From assembly GCA_937877085.1 (NCBI GenBank), contig CALEEY010000095.1, positions 1 to 37,512 of the forward strand: 37,512 nucleotides of DNA. Reading direction: 5' to 3'. Positions 26,882-34,915 of the stretch are shown one piece after another. Within the stretch, counting starts at the first letter, position 1. Every line of letters begins with the position of its first letter. The notes beneath the pieces are model-generated. The model was not told the DNA's origin. It saw nothing but the letters and a program-made list of their open reading frames with translations, and made no database searches. A program made the position numbers and the translations under genes. This DNA is from an uncultured Bacteroidota bacterium (GTDB lineage: Bacteria > Bacteroidota > Rhodothermia > Rhodothermales > UBA10348).

Positions 26882-27898
26882 ATGAGACAAGCCGTCATGA
26901 CAGCCCCCGGGGTGATCAAGCATAACGAAGTACCGGAGCCAGTCCCCGGACCCGGCGAAGTACTGCTCCGCATCCACAGAATCGGTGTTTGTGGGAGCGA
27001 TGTCCATGTCAATCATGGCAAACATCCATTCACACCGTATCCAGTGATTCAGGGCCACGAGTTTTGTGCCACCATTGAGTCGCTTGGTCAAGGAGTTGAC
27101 GGTTTTGCAATCGGGTCCAAGGCTACCGCACTGCCTCAGATTGTGTGTGGAGCATGCGATCGATGTTTAGAAGGCCATTTCCATATCTGCGATAGCCTAA
27201 AAGTCCGTGGATTTCAAGCTCCGGGCGTCGCTCAAGACTTATTTGTGACCGAAGCCGACAAGCTCATTGCCTTACCTGAGTCCTTCTCGTTTGAACAAGG
27301 CGCCTTTGTCGAACCCGCAGCCGTGGCCATTCGGGCTACACGAAGAGCTGGAAATCTTGACCAGTTGAATGTTGCCGTTCTGGGAGCTGGACCTATCGGC
27401 AACCTGACTGCCCAGATGTGTCGCGCCCGCGGCGCTAAGGTTCTCATAACCGACATGAGCGAATATCGGCTTGACGTAGCCAGCCAATGTGGAATTGACG
27501 CGACATCCAATCCTCAAAGCGAATCCTTACATGCGGCCTCTCTTCGAGTATTTGGCCGACGCGGAATTGATGTCGTCTTTGACTGCGCCGGAGTCCAGGA
27601 AACGATTAGCGCGGCCATCGACACGGTAAATAAAGGAGGTACCGTCGTGGTCGTTGCCGTGTACGGCGAAAAGCCGCGAGTGGACCTCGCTGTGGTGGGG
27701 GATCGTGAGCTTAGCATCGTAGGGACGTTGATGTACCAACATGCTGACTACGAAGAGGCCGTTTTGCGCATTGAATCAGGAGATATCAACACCATCCCAT
27801 TAGAGACCAAACATTTTCCATTTGCTGAGTTTTCTGCTGCGTATGATTTCATTGACCGAGAGGGACCTCGAAGCATGAAGGTGTTTATTGACCTCTAA
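26882..27898 (+). CDS. zinc-dependent MDR alcohol/polyol dehydrogenase
   Basis: The 338-residue enzyme has the medium-chain dehydrogenase layout. The catalytic zinc site is GVCGSDVHVNHG with GHEF. The structural zinc loop is CGACDRCLEGHFHIC, with four Cys. A Rossmann segment VAVLGAGPIGNL is followed by an acidic residue at the end of the second strand (ITDMSEYRL), which favours NAD over NADP. It is closest in feel to sorbitol/L-iditol 2-dehydrogenase-like enzymes. Because the next gene is a fructokinase, oxidation of a polyol such as sorbitol or mannitol to fructose is the best reading, but other sugar alcohols are possible. The start codon follows a purine-rich AGAAGAGA stretch. The fructokinase frame overlaps its stop by 11 bases. 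Confidence 0.9.
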   Translation: MRQAVMTAPGVIKHNEVPEPVPGPGEVLLRIHRIGVCGSDVHVNHGKHPFTPYPVIQGHEFCATIESLGQGVDGFAIGSKATALPQIVCGACDRCLEGHFHICDSLKVRGFQAPGVAQDLFVTEADKLIALPESFSFEQGAFVEPAAVAIRATRRAGNLDQLNVAVLGAGPIGNLTAQMCRARGAKVLITDMSEYRLDVASQCGIDATSNPQSESLHAASLRVFGRRGIDVVFDCAGVQETISAAIDTVNKGGTVVVVAVYGEKPRVDLAVVGDRELSIVGTLMYQHADYEEAVLRIESGDINTIPLETKHFPFAEFSAAYDFIDREGPRSMKVFIDL

Positions 27899-28781
27899 AC
27901 ACGTCACGGTGGCCTTAAACGCTCCAAAAATCGTCGGAATCGGCGAACTTCTGTGGGATGAATATCCCGAGGGGCGGCAAATGGGCGGCGCCCCTGCCAA
28001 TTTCGCCTATCACTGCCAAGTGCTTGGTGCACAGTCTTTTATAGTCAGCGCTGTGGGGCAGGACGAGGCGGGGCGAGATTTGTTTGAGGCTCTTGCGGCG
28101 CAGAACCTGGATACTTCACACGTCGATACCCGCCCAGGCTATCCAACAGGGTCGGTTTCTGTTCACTTGGACCCCGACGGTATCCCGGCCTACACCATCC
28201 ATGAACCCGTGGCTTGGGATTTCCTTCAGTCAACTCCCCAGTTGCAACGTCTTGCCTCGCAAGCTGATGCCGTTTGTTTTGGCACACTCGCCCAGCGATC
28301 ACCGATTTCTCGCACCACGATTCAGTCTTTTCTCCGAGCAACCGGGCCCAGTTGTATTCGGGTTTTTGATATAAACCTGCGTCAGGAGTTCTATGACCGC
28401 TCCGTCATAATAGAAGGCTTGTCCCTCGCGACGGTTTTGAAGCTAAATGAGGACGAGCTCGTGATTCTGGCCCACCTTTTAGGACTGGACGGCACTACGC
28501 ACGACCTCCTGGGCCAACTGGCCACCCAGTTTGCACTAAACACCGTTGCGCTCACCATGGCCGAACGAGGATGCATCGTTCGCACGCAAGACGCGGTTGT
28601 GCATCTTGAAGGGGTAAGGCGCGGCCCTGTAATAGACACGGTTGGAGCTGGCGACTGTTGGACAGCCGTTCTTATCATGGGAATGCTAAATAAAGACCCA
28701 ATAGACGAGGTCGCAGCACGAGCCAACTGGCAAGCGGCGTACGTTTGTACTCAACCGGGTGCCATGCCTGAAATGCCGTAA
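27888..28781 (+). CDS. PfkB-family carbohydrate kinase, fructokinase-like
   Basis: The product phosphorylates a sugar with ATP. IVGIGELLWDEYPEG followed by MGGAPANFAYH is the classic fructokinase opening, and DTVGAGDCWTAVL near the C-terminus holds the catalytic Asp and anion hole. Length (about 297 residues) is normal. The frame begins at a TTG at 27888 inside the dehydrogenase gene; a GTG at 27909 would remove the overlap and seven residues, and I cannot decide between them. The overlap with the dehydrogenase and the short 47-base gap to the iron dehydrogenase indicate one operon. In this context fructose to fructose-6-phosphate is the likely step, linking polyol oxidation to glycolysis. 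Confidence 0.9.
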   Translation: MTSKHVTVALNAPKIVGIGELLWDEYPEGRQMGGAPANFAYHCQVLGAQSFIVSAVGQDEAGRDLFEALAAQNLDTSHVDTRPGYPTGSVSVHLDPDGIPAYTIHEPVAWDFLQSTPQLQRLASQADAVCFGTLAQRSPISRTTIQSFLRATGPSCIRVFDINLRQEFYDRSVIIEGLSLATVLKLNEDELVILAHLLGLDGTTHDLLGQLATQFALNTVALTMAERGCIVRTQDAVVHLEGVRRGPVIDTVGAGDCWTAVLIMGMLNKDPIDEVAARANWQAAYVCTQPGAMPEMP

Positions 28782-28828
28782 CTTCAACCGGCGCAATCAA
28801 ATATCGGAAAAGAACCATCGCACAGACT

Positions 28829-29998
28829 ATGATCAAAAATTTTGGATTTCATGTCCCCACCGAAGTACAATTTGGTGTGGGAAAGATCGCGGGTGTCGGG
28901 GAGGCGGTTGCTCGATTCGGAAATCGCTGCCTCTTGGTCACAGGCCCGAAGTCTGGCTCGGTGCGCCACTATCTACCTCGGCTAATTTCCCTACTCGAAA
29001 GCGCTGGTATTTCGGTCGCTCATTTTGACGGAGTCATTCCAAATCCGACCACGGACACCATTCATGCGGGTGCGCTAATGGCCGCGAAGCACCGGGCTGA
29101 TGTTGTGCTCGGTGTGGGCGGTGGCTCAAGCATGGATGCAGCAAAAGCCATCGCCGTTGAAGCGACGCACGAAGGCAGCTGCTGGGACTATCTTTTTTAT
29201 AAAGATGCGAAGCCCACCGAAAAAACACTGCCCGTCGTGGCCGTTTCCACAACCTCGGGGACCGGCGCTCAGGTCACCCAAGTATCGGTCGTTACGCATA
29301 CGGCGACGCGGGATAAGTCGGCTTTGTACAATTCGCTCATCTTCCCGCGTGTGGCCATTGTCGATCCCGAGCTCATGCTCAGCGTTCCAAAATATGTGAC
29401 GGCGTGCACAGGTTTCGATACGTTTACTCATGCTTTTGAAAGTGCCATACACGTCAATACCTCGCCGTATGTGGAGTTGATGGCTTGGGAAGCCATTTCG
29501 CTCGTTTTCTCCAATTTACCTGCCGCTCTGCAGGATGGATCGAACATGGAAGCCCGTACGGCGCTAGCGTACGCGGACACGCTGGCCGGGATGTGTATTG
29601 CGAATGCTGGAGTCACCTTGCCACACGGAATCGGCATGGCGATTGGCGGAATGTATCCACACATTGCACACGGTGAAGCCCTTGCGCTCAATTATCCAGC
29701 TTTCATGCGCTTCACGTACGCCTCAGCTGTAAAGCCCTTTGCGAAACTAGGCCGGATGCTAAATCCAAAACTAAAGGATGTGGATGACGAGACTGCGGCG
29801 AAAAAGTCGTGCGACGAACTGGACCTCTTCCTTAAGCAGATTGGACTTTGGAAGGGCCTGGAAGAGATGCAGGTCCCCGAAGAAGAGCTTGAGCTCTTAG
29901 CTAAGCAATGCCGAGTGCTTCCTGACTATATGAACAACCCACGCGTCGCCTCAGAAGCGGATATGCTTCATCTGATGCAGCAGTGCTTTAGACGTTAA
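28829..29998 (+). CDS. iron-containing (group III) alcohol dehydrogenase
   Basis: The 389-residue enzyme starts FGFHVPTEVQFGVGKI, typical of the family. The nucleotide site is DVVLGVGGGSSMDAAKAIA. Metal ligands come from TACTGFDTFTHAFESAIH and LPHGIGMAIGGMYPHIAHGEALAL, giving the Asp and three His set. Relatives reduce or oxidise lactaldehyde, 1,3-propanediol, butanol or sugar-derived aldehydes; nothing in the sequence fixes the substrate. It lies between the fructokinase and the symporter on the same strand, so it probably takes part in the same polyol or sugar pathway, either as a second dehydrogenase or in disposing of an aldehyde side product. Confidence 0.92.
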   Translation: MIKNFGFHVPTEVQFGVGKIAGVGEAVARFGNRCLLVTGPKSGSVRHYLPRLISLLESAGISVAHFDGVIPNPTTDTIHAGALMAAKHRADVVLGVGGGSSMDAAKAIAVEATHEGSCWDYLFYKDAKPTEKTLPVVAVSTTSGTGAQVTQVSVVTHTATRDKSALYNSLIFPRVAIVDPELMLSVPKYVTACTGFDTFTHAFESAIHVNTSPYVELMAWEAISLVFSNLPAALQDGSNMEARTALAYADTLAGMCIANAGVTLPHGIGMAIGGMYPHIAHGEALALNYPAFMRFTYASAVKPFAKLGRMLNPKLKDVDDETAAKKSCDELDLFLKQIGLWKGLEEMQVPEEELELLAKQCRVLPDYMNNPRVASEADMLHLMQQCFRR

Positions 29999-30037
29999 CC
30001 TTTTCATTTCACCAGATTCATTCCATAGGAAAGCGGT

Positions 30038-31657
30038 ATGACGACACTCGATATTGCCATCGTGGCCACTTACATGTTAGGGATCATGGGTATCGGGATC
30101 TATGCCGGATACCGAAAGAATACCTCCAGTACACAGTTTTTTCTGGCTGGAAAATCTCTCCGTTGGCCGATTATTGGTGCGGCCCTTTTCACGGCAAATA
30201 TCTCTACGATTCACCTCGTGGGCCTCGCTGCCGATGGATATCGGATCGGCTTTGTGGTGGGCAATTTCGAATGGATGGCCACGTTTACGCTCATCGTGTT
30301 GGGCTTGATATTCGTACCGTTCTACCTGCGAAGCAATATCACGACGCTACCAGAATTCCTTGAGAAGCGGTACAGCCCTGCCCCAAGGTTGATTTTGGCG
30401 GTCATTACCGTCATTTCGGCCCTGTTAATCCACATTGGAATTAGCATCTATGCTGGAGCGATGGTATTCCTGTACTTTTTTGGGATACCCGTGCTTTGGT
30501 CCGTGGTCGCCATTGCTGTCGTTGCAGCCACCTATACCATTATCGGCGGGCTTCGAGCCATCGCAGTCACGGACTCCATTCAGGCTGTCTTGCTACTCTC
30601 TGGGGCCATTGTTCTGACCCTTTTTGCCATTTTCGCCTTGCCCGAACACGGCATCCATTCTTTCGCAGATCTGCAAGCAGCCGTCAAGCCTGACCAACTG
30701 AACATGCTGCACTCATTCCGGAATCCAGAGACCGGCAGACTGAACGAGTATTCCTGGGTGTCGGTTCTTTTAGGCTATCCCATATTGGGAATCTGGTATT
30801 GGTGTACTGATCAGACCATTGTACAGACAACGCTGGGTGCACGAAGCATGAGGGACGGTCAATTGGGGGCCATCTTCGCTGGGGGGCTCAAAATCCTACC
30901 CCTCTTTTTTATGGTACTACCTGGCGTTCTGGGATATGTCCTGTTTCAAGATATTATTGAAACCCCAAATGACACGTTGCTGGTCATGATTCAAGAACTC
31001 TTGCCAACCGGTTTGAAGGGCCTGCTAGCTGCGGGAATGTTGGCTGCTGTGATGAGTACCGTTGAATCGGCCATGAACAGTACGGCAACAATTGTAGCAG
31101 AAGACATTGTCAAGAAAATGCGCCCTGAGACCAGTGATAAGGCGCTTGTAACTATTGGAAGAATCACCGCTGCGGTTGTAATCGTTCTTGCCATCTTCTG
31201 GTCGCCTTACGGTGGTAAATTTGTGAGCATCTTCGAGGCCATCAATAAGATCCCAATGATGTTTGCGCCTGCCATCACGTGCGTGTTTCTCTTCGGAGTT
31301 TTCTGGAAACGAGGCACTAAGGAAGCAGCTGTTTCGACCTTAGTGTTCGGTCTAATAATTGGCGTCGCTTATTTCCTCGTAGACCTTCCGGTGATAGGGG
31401 ACACACGCCTTGTTGCAGATACCTTGGGCATCCCGTTTATGCAAGTGGGATGGTGGCTGTTCTGCCTGTGTTCAGTGGTCTATGTGGTTACCAGTCTCCT
31501 GACTCCTCCTACGCCCGATGCACAGCTTGAGGCCATTCAGTGGGAACCACCAATGAAGGCCATTCTAGGTACACGAATAGACAGTTTAACCGACCCAAGA
31601 GCCGTGTCAATCGGTTTGGTTGTGCTAATGGCCATCCTGTATTTCTGGCTGAGTTAA
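30038..31657 (+). CDS. sodium/solute symporter (SSS family)
   Basis: The 539-residue protein has 13-14 predicted membrane segments and the SSS family layout. It opens TLDIAIVATYMLGIMGIGIYAG, then FFLAGKSLRWPIIGAALFTANIST, which contains part of the sodium site. Later blocks include AVTDSIQAVLLLSG, IWYWCTDQTIVQTTLGARSM and GLLAAGMLAAVMSTVESAMNS, resembling SGLT-type sugar and myo-inositol carriers. A good AGGAAAG ribosome binding site precedes the ATG. As the last gene of the cassette, it is the likely inner-membrane importer of the polyol or sugar processed by the three enzymes upstream. Confidence 0.93.
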   Translation: MTTLDIAIVATYMLGIMGIGIYAGYRKNTSSTQFFLAGKSLRWPIIGAALFTANISTIHLVGLAADGYRIGFVVGNFEWMATFTLIVLGLIFVPFYLRSNITTLPEFLEKRYSPAPRLILAVITVISALLIHIGISIYAGAMVFLYFFGIPVLWSVVAIAVVAATYTIIGGLRAIAVTDSIQAVLLLSGAIVLTLFAIFALPEHGIHSFADLQAAVKPDQLNMLHSFRNPETGRLNEYSWVSVLLGYPILGIWYWCTDQTIVQTTLGARSMRDGQLGAIFAGGLKILPLFFMVLPGVLGYVLFQDIIETPNDTLLVMIQELLPTGLKGLLAAGMLAAVMSTVESAMNSTATIVAEDIVKKMRPETSDKALVTIGRITAAVVIVLAIFWSPYGGKFVSIFEAINKIPMMFAPAITCVFLFGVFWKRGTKEAAVSTLVFGLIIGVAYFLVDLPVIGDTRLVADTLGIPFMQVGWWLFCLCSVVYVVTSLLTPPTPDAQLEAIQWEPPMKAILGTRIDSLTDPRAVSIGLVVLMAILYFWLS

Positions 31658-31677
31658 TTTTTCTTCAGTGTCTTCTT

Positions 31678-31795
31678 GGTCGTGGGTCGGTATTCCTCGG
31701 ACTGGAAGAAATCAACGGAAACGGATTCAACATCCGCTGACTACTTAATGGTATGTTGATTTCTTCAACGTCCTCGCCATCTCGCCCCACTCCCC
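31678..31795 (+). repeat. imperfect-palindrome element, copy B
   Basis: The inner stem GAAGAAATCAAC (31705-31716) with GTTGATTTCTTC (31755-31766) and the GGAC/GTCC pair (31699-31702, 31770-31773) are identical to those of copy A at 26521-26677. The outer arms GTGGGTCG (31682-31689) and CGCCCCAC (31783-31790) pair at seven of eight positions but have a different sequence from the outer arms of copy A. The loop contains CGGAT/ATCCG, whereas copy A has AAAGG/CCTTT. Conserved shape with changed stems suggests structure matters. Confidence 0.72.
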
Positions 31796-31917
31796 TTTGG
31801 GGGGCTCAGATCCTAACAATTCCCACTAATCTCGAAAGCCCTTCAACTTCCTTTTGGGGGTAGAGGGGCATTTTGAGGACATTCGGAAAATGTCCCATTT
31901 TCCGCAGTCCGAGGAAT
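31692..31917. repeat. 13-bp long-range inverted repeat overlapping copy B
   Basis: ATTCCTCGGACTG (31692-31704) is exactly complementary to CAGTCCGAGGAAT (31905-31917). The left arm includes the GGAC needed for the copy B stem, so the long-range pairing and the local hairpin cannot both form completely. Confidence 0.65.
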
Positions 31918-32075
31918 GGCCCTTTACTTCCTGATGTGATGGCGGAGCGGGTGTGTTTCGCTGGCGAAACAGTTTTGAGAGTGGCACGCGGGGAATATGA
32001 TCGTTTTTAGGTTGTTTTGGAGGGTTTTGTGGTCTGATAGCGGCGCGGCATGGCGCTTCCAAAAGAAGCAAGGTT

Positions 32076-32106
32076 GCAGGGGGCGGGTCTTTGACCCGCC
32101 CCCTGC
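32076..32106. terminator. perfect 14-bp GC-rich hairpin with TTT loop
   Basis: GCAGGGGGCGGGTC (32076-32089) pairs with GACCCGCCCCCTGC (32093-32106) around a three-base loop. It is the strongest hairpin in the window. It lies about 420 bases after the symporter stop and 134 before the TIGR01777 start, without a following T-run. It could insulate the downstream gene or be a small dispersed palindrome. Confidence 0.5.
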
Positions 32107-32239
32107 TCCGTTTATACGTTTACTGCGAAATGTGCGATCCATTGGACCCACTCTGATGGATCAATGGTTAATGGGGCAGCGGCAGTTTAGGGTTAGAGAC
32201 TCGCCCACCAAAGAATTCAGTTAAACGAACATCGCAACC

Positions 32240-33658
32240 ATGAACATTTTTCTGACAGGCGCCACAGGATTTATTGGCCGAGCCCTCGTTCTTCGTTTAC
32301 GACGCGATGGACATCAGGTCACCGCTTTCGTGCGCAACGAAAAGCGTGCTCGGTCACTGTTGGGCCACGAGTGTACGTTTCTTGAAACTAGCGTCGACCC
32401 GTCTGCACTCAAAAAGGCCATAGCGGCATCAGATGCCGTCATCAACACTGCGGGAGAACCGTTGCTAGGAAAACGGTGGGATGAGAAGCGGTTGGACTCC
32501 ATTCGAAAAAGCCGGCTGGATGTGACGAGGCAATTAGTAGATGCCATGGCCCAGGAAACGGCACCCAAAGTCTTCATTTCGACAAGTGCCGTCGGTATTT
32601 ACGGAGATGGCCAGGATACTATTTTGACGGAAGAGTCAGAAGCTGGCACCGATTTTTTGGCAACATTGTGCCGCGACTGGGAATCTGAAGCCATCAAAGC
32701 CCGAGATCTTGGCGTTCGAGTCGTGCGATTGCGCATTGGCGTCGTTCTGGGTCGAGGCGGAGGTGCATTGGATCAAATGCTTTTGCCATTCAACCTAGGT
32801 GTGGGTGGTCCGATCGGAACCGGCAAACAATATGTGCCTTGGATTCACATCGAAGACCTCGTTGACCTTTTCGTAGCCGGGTTAAACAATCCTGCTATGT
32901 CGGGCGCTTTTAATGCAACAGCGCCCACCCCCGTCACCTTTAAAGCATTTGCAACGGCTCTCGGTAAGCAGTTGAAGCGGCCTTCATTCATACCCGTTCC
33001 CGAGTTTGCCGTCAAACTTCTTTTTGGTGACGCCTCGATCGTCCTTTTGCAAGGCCAACGCGCCATTCCGGCCCATACCCAAAAGGTTGGCTTTACGTAT
33101 CGGTTTGAAACCATTGAAGCTGCACTCGCAGATTTGCTGCAAAACGACTTTGTCAAAATTGAAGATGCTGGTTCTGACTATCCCCAATCGGAGTATCTCC
33201 AAAAAACGCCTCCAGCGTTCGTATTGCAGACATCAACAGTGATCGACCGACCCATTGAGGAGGTCTTTCCTTTCTTTTCGCGGCCCGAAAACCTCGGATT
33301 GATTACCCCGTCGGCTATGCAATTTCGCATCACGAGTCTTCCAGATGTTATGGAAGATGGGGCCTTGATTGATTACACATTGAAAGTGGGCCTCGTGCCC
33401 ATTAAGTGGCGAACGCGGATAGAAGACTGGGAAGACGGTCGCAAGTTTGTTGATTCTCAGCTCGAAGGCCCCTACAGCTGCTGGTGGCACGAACACTCGT
33501 TTACCCCAGACGGCAATCGGACGATTATGACTGACCGCGTGTTTTACACACCGCCCGTTGGCCCCATTGGCCGGGCAGTCAACTCTCTGTTCATAGCTGG
33601 ACAATTGCAGCAAGTGTTCGGATACCGCTCAAGCGTACTCCGACTTCGTTTCGGTTGA
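32240..33658 (+). CDS. TIGR01777-type SDR epimerase/oxidoreductase fused to SRPBCC domain
   Basis: The 472-residue protein has two halves. Residues 1 to about 300 are an extended SDR of the TIGR01777/YfcH type: nucleotide-binding TGATGFIGRAL, the INTAGEPLLGKRWDEKR block, STSAVGIYGDG with the catalytic Tyr region, and VPWIHIEDLVDLF. Residues of about 320-470 resemble an SRPBCC (START-like) ligand-binding domain, with IDRPIEEVFPFFSRPENLGLITP and a closing VFGYRSSVLRLRFG. The fusion is known in several phyla, but the substrate is not; the SDR part may act on a nucleotide sugar or isoprenoid-like molecule held by the SRPBCC part. No signal peptide is present, so it is cytoplasmic. It is convergent with the propeller gene across 56 bases. 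Confidence 0.9.
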   Translation: MNIFLTGATGFIGRALVLRLRRDGHQVTAFVRNEKRARSLLGHECTFLETSVDPSALKKAIAASDAVINTAGEPLLGKRWDEKRLDSIRKSRLDVTRQLVDAMAQETAPKVFISTSAVGIYGDGQDTILTEESEAGTDFLATLCRDWESEAIKARDLGVRVVRLRIGVVLGRGGGALDQMLLPFNLGVGGPIGTGKQYVPWIHIEDLVDLFVAGLNNPAMSGAFNATAPTPVTFKAFATALGKQLKRPSFIPVPEFAVKLLFGDASIVLLQGQRAIPAHTQKVGFTYRFETIEAALADLLQNDFVKIEDAGSDYPQSEYLQKTPPAFVLQTSTVIDRPIEEVFPFFSRPENLGLITPSAMQFRITSLPDVMEDGALIDYTLKVGLVPIKWRTRIEDWEDGRKFVDSQLEGPYSCWWHEHSFTPDGNRTIMTDRVFYTPPVGPIGRAVNSLFIAGQLQQVFGYRSSVLRLRFG

Positions 33659-33714
33659 GAAGCACCGATGTTGCGCTAGAGAAAGTCAAGGGTGGCACCA
33701 AGAAGCTCCATGCG

Positions 33715-34776
33715 TTATATGCGCTGAAGCCGAATGGGATAGGTTTGCTCTGCGTTCCACTGACAAACGTAGATGTTTTTGTCTTCGTCAATGCATACGT
33801 CGTGGCAGTGGTGAAATACTTTTTCCTGTTGAACCATCACCTGTAAAACGCCATCCCGGTACTCAGGAGCCGTACCCCCGGGATTCGATACCACCGTGCC
33901 TTTAGAATCCAAAATGGTCACAAAACCCGAATTCGGAGTTTGGTTCAGGTACTTTAGCCGCGACCAACAGGCTCCAGAATACAACATATCATCATCAATA
34001 ACGGCGCGGCAGACAAAGGCTCCCGGTAAAAACAAGGTTTCCAGATATTCGCCTTCCATGGTGAACCTTTTGAACGCGTTGTGGCCGCGGGACGTAATCA
34101 ACAGGGTATCAGGACCCGGCCCCCGGCTGTCTACGCATACCCCGTGTGCCGTGGAAAATTCAGCATCTCCATCGCCCCGTCCACCGAATTTTCGGATGAA
34201 GTGACCTTCCTTTGAAAATTGCAAAATCCATTGGCTACCGTACCCGTCGGCCACATATACGTCGCCATTTGACGCGACCGCTGTTTCTGTGGGATGAAAA
34301 TTGTCGGTCTCTGGGTAGACTCCAATATCTTTGGGAACAGGTAACCGCATAACCTCGCGCCCCTCCAACGTGGTTTTAACCACTTGCGGATTTCCGCCAA
34401 ACCCATTGTCGCAGATCCACAAATACTCCGCATCCCCTTCGTCTGAGATGGTTAGGCCGTGCCCATCCGGGAATGAATTGCCCCAACTTCCGAGATACTT
34501 GCCACTTTTATCATAAATAATAATGTTGTTCTTGGTCTCGTCGGTAATCATGATGAGGCGACCAAACCGATCTTGCACCATTTCGTGGCAATTCTTAACC
34601 GGAGTAGACATCGGATCTAAATTTCCCCAGTCTCGGTCTACCGAATATTGAAAGTCGCCGTGGCCAATAATCTCTTTGGGCGCGGCTTTTTTTGAGATGA
34701 TGTGTAGTGCGCGCGGCATAAAAGATGCTCCTGCTGTGGCTAGAAGGCCGTGTTTGGTAAACGTGCGTCGGTTCAT
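33715..34776 (-). CDS. Tat-exported NHL-type six-bladed beta-propeller protein
   Basis: The N-terminus NRRTFTKHGLLATAGASFM is a twin-arginine signal. The 353-residue body shows NHL-like propeller strands with repeats such as RFGRLIMITDETKNNIIIYD, GKYLGSWGNSFPDGHGLTIS, GDVYVADGYGSQWILQFSKEG, FIRKFGGRGDGDAEFSTAHG and CHDVCIDEDKNIYVCQWNAE. The order resembles propellers of the peptidyl-alpha-hydroxyglycine lyase type, but catalytic residues cannot be confirmed. Export by Tat fits with the neighbouring PSCyt/DUF1501 system, which also uses Tat, and the gene is divergent from that module across about 139 bases, so a shared role is possible. Confidence 0.85.
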   Translation of the reverse strand: MNRRTFTKHGLLATAGASFMPRALHIISKKAAPKEIIGHGDFQYSVDRDWGNLDPMSTPVKNCHEMVQDRFGRLIMITDETKNNIIIYDKSGKYLGSWGNSFPDGHGLTISDEGDAEYLWICDNGFGGNPQVVKTTLEGREVMRLPVPKDIGVYPETDNFHPTETAVASNGDVYVADGYGSQWILQFSKEGHFIRKFGGRGDGDAEFSTAHGVCVDSRGPGPDTLLITSRGHNAFKRFTMEGEYLETLFLPGAFVCRAVIDDDMLYSGACWSRLKYLNQTPNSGFVTILDSKGTVVSNPGGTAPEYRDGVLQVMVQQEKVFHHCHDVCIDEDKNIYVCQWNAEQTYPIRLQRI

Positions 34777-34915
34777 GGTATCGGATAGGCTGGATTAATC
34801 TCGAAGTATATGGATTTCTGTGATTCAATTCCGATGGTAGCGGTACAAAAACCATTTTCAATTGGTCGAATTTTAAGATTGACTATCTGATGTGTTTTGC
34901 CCGATTCTAGCAGGA

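Larger units (their letters stand above)
31658..32239. other. 582-bp non-coding region rich in inverted repeats
   Basis: No gene is supported here; the open frames on the minus strand are low-complexity translations of palindromic DNA. The region contains palindromic copy B (31678-31795), a CCCC-TTT-GGGG hairpin (31792-31802), a pair of overlapping hairpins (31877-31895 and 31884-31904), a GTTTCG/CGAAAC hairpin (31955-31970) and the 14-bp hairpin at 32076-32106. It lies between the end of the polyol cassette and the TIGR01777 gene. Confidence 0.7.

Noticed and set aside
31678-31795. Copy B as only an operon terminator
   Set aside because: The same element in copy A lies between divergent genes, where a terminator is not needed, and no T-run follows either copy.
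31826-32151. Overlapping minus-strand open frames after the symporter
   Set aside because: They are low-complexity translations of hairpin-rich DNA without family similarity.
34892-34915. GTG at 34892 as the start of the second PSCyt gene
   Set aside because: It adds eight residues ahead of a normal lipoprotein leader that begins at the ATG at 34916.
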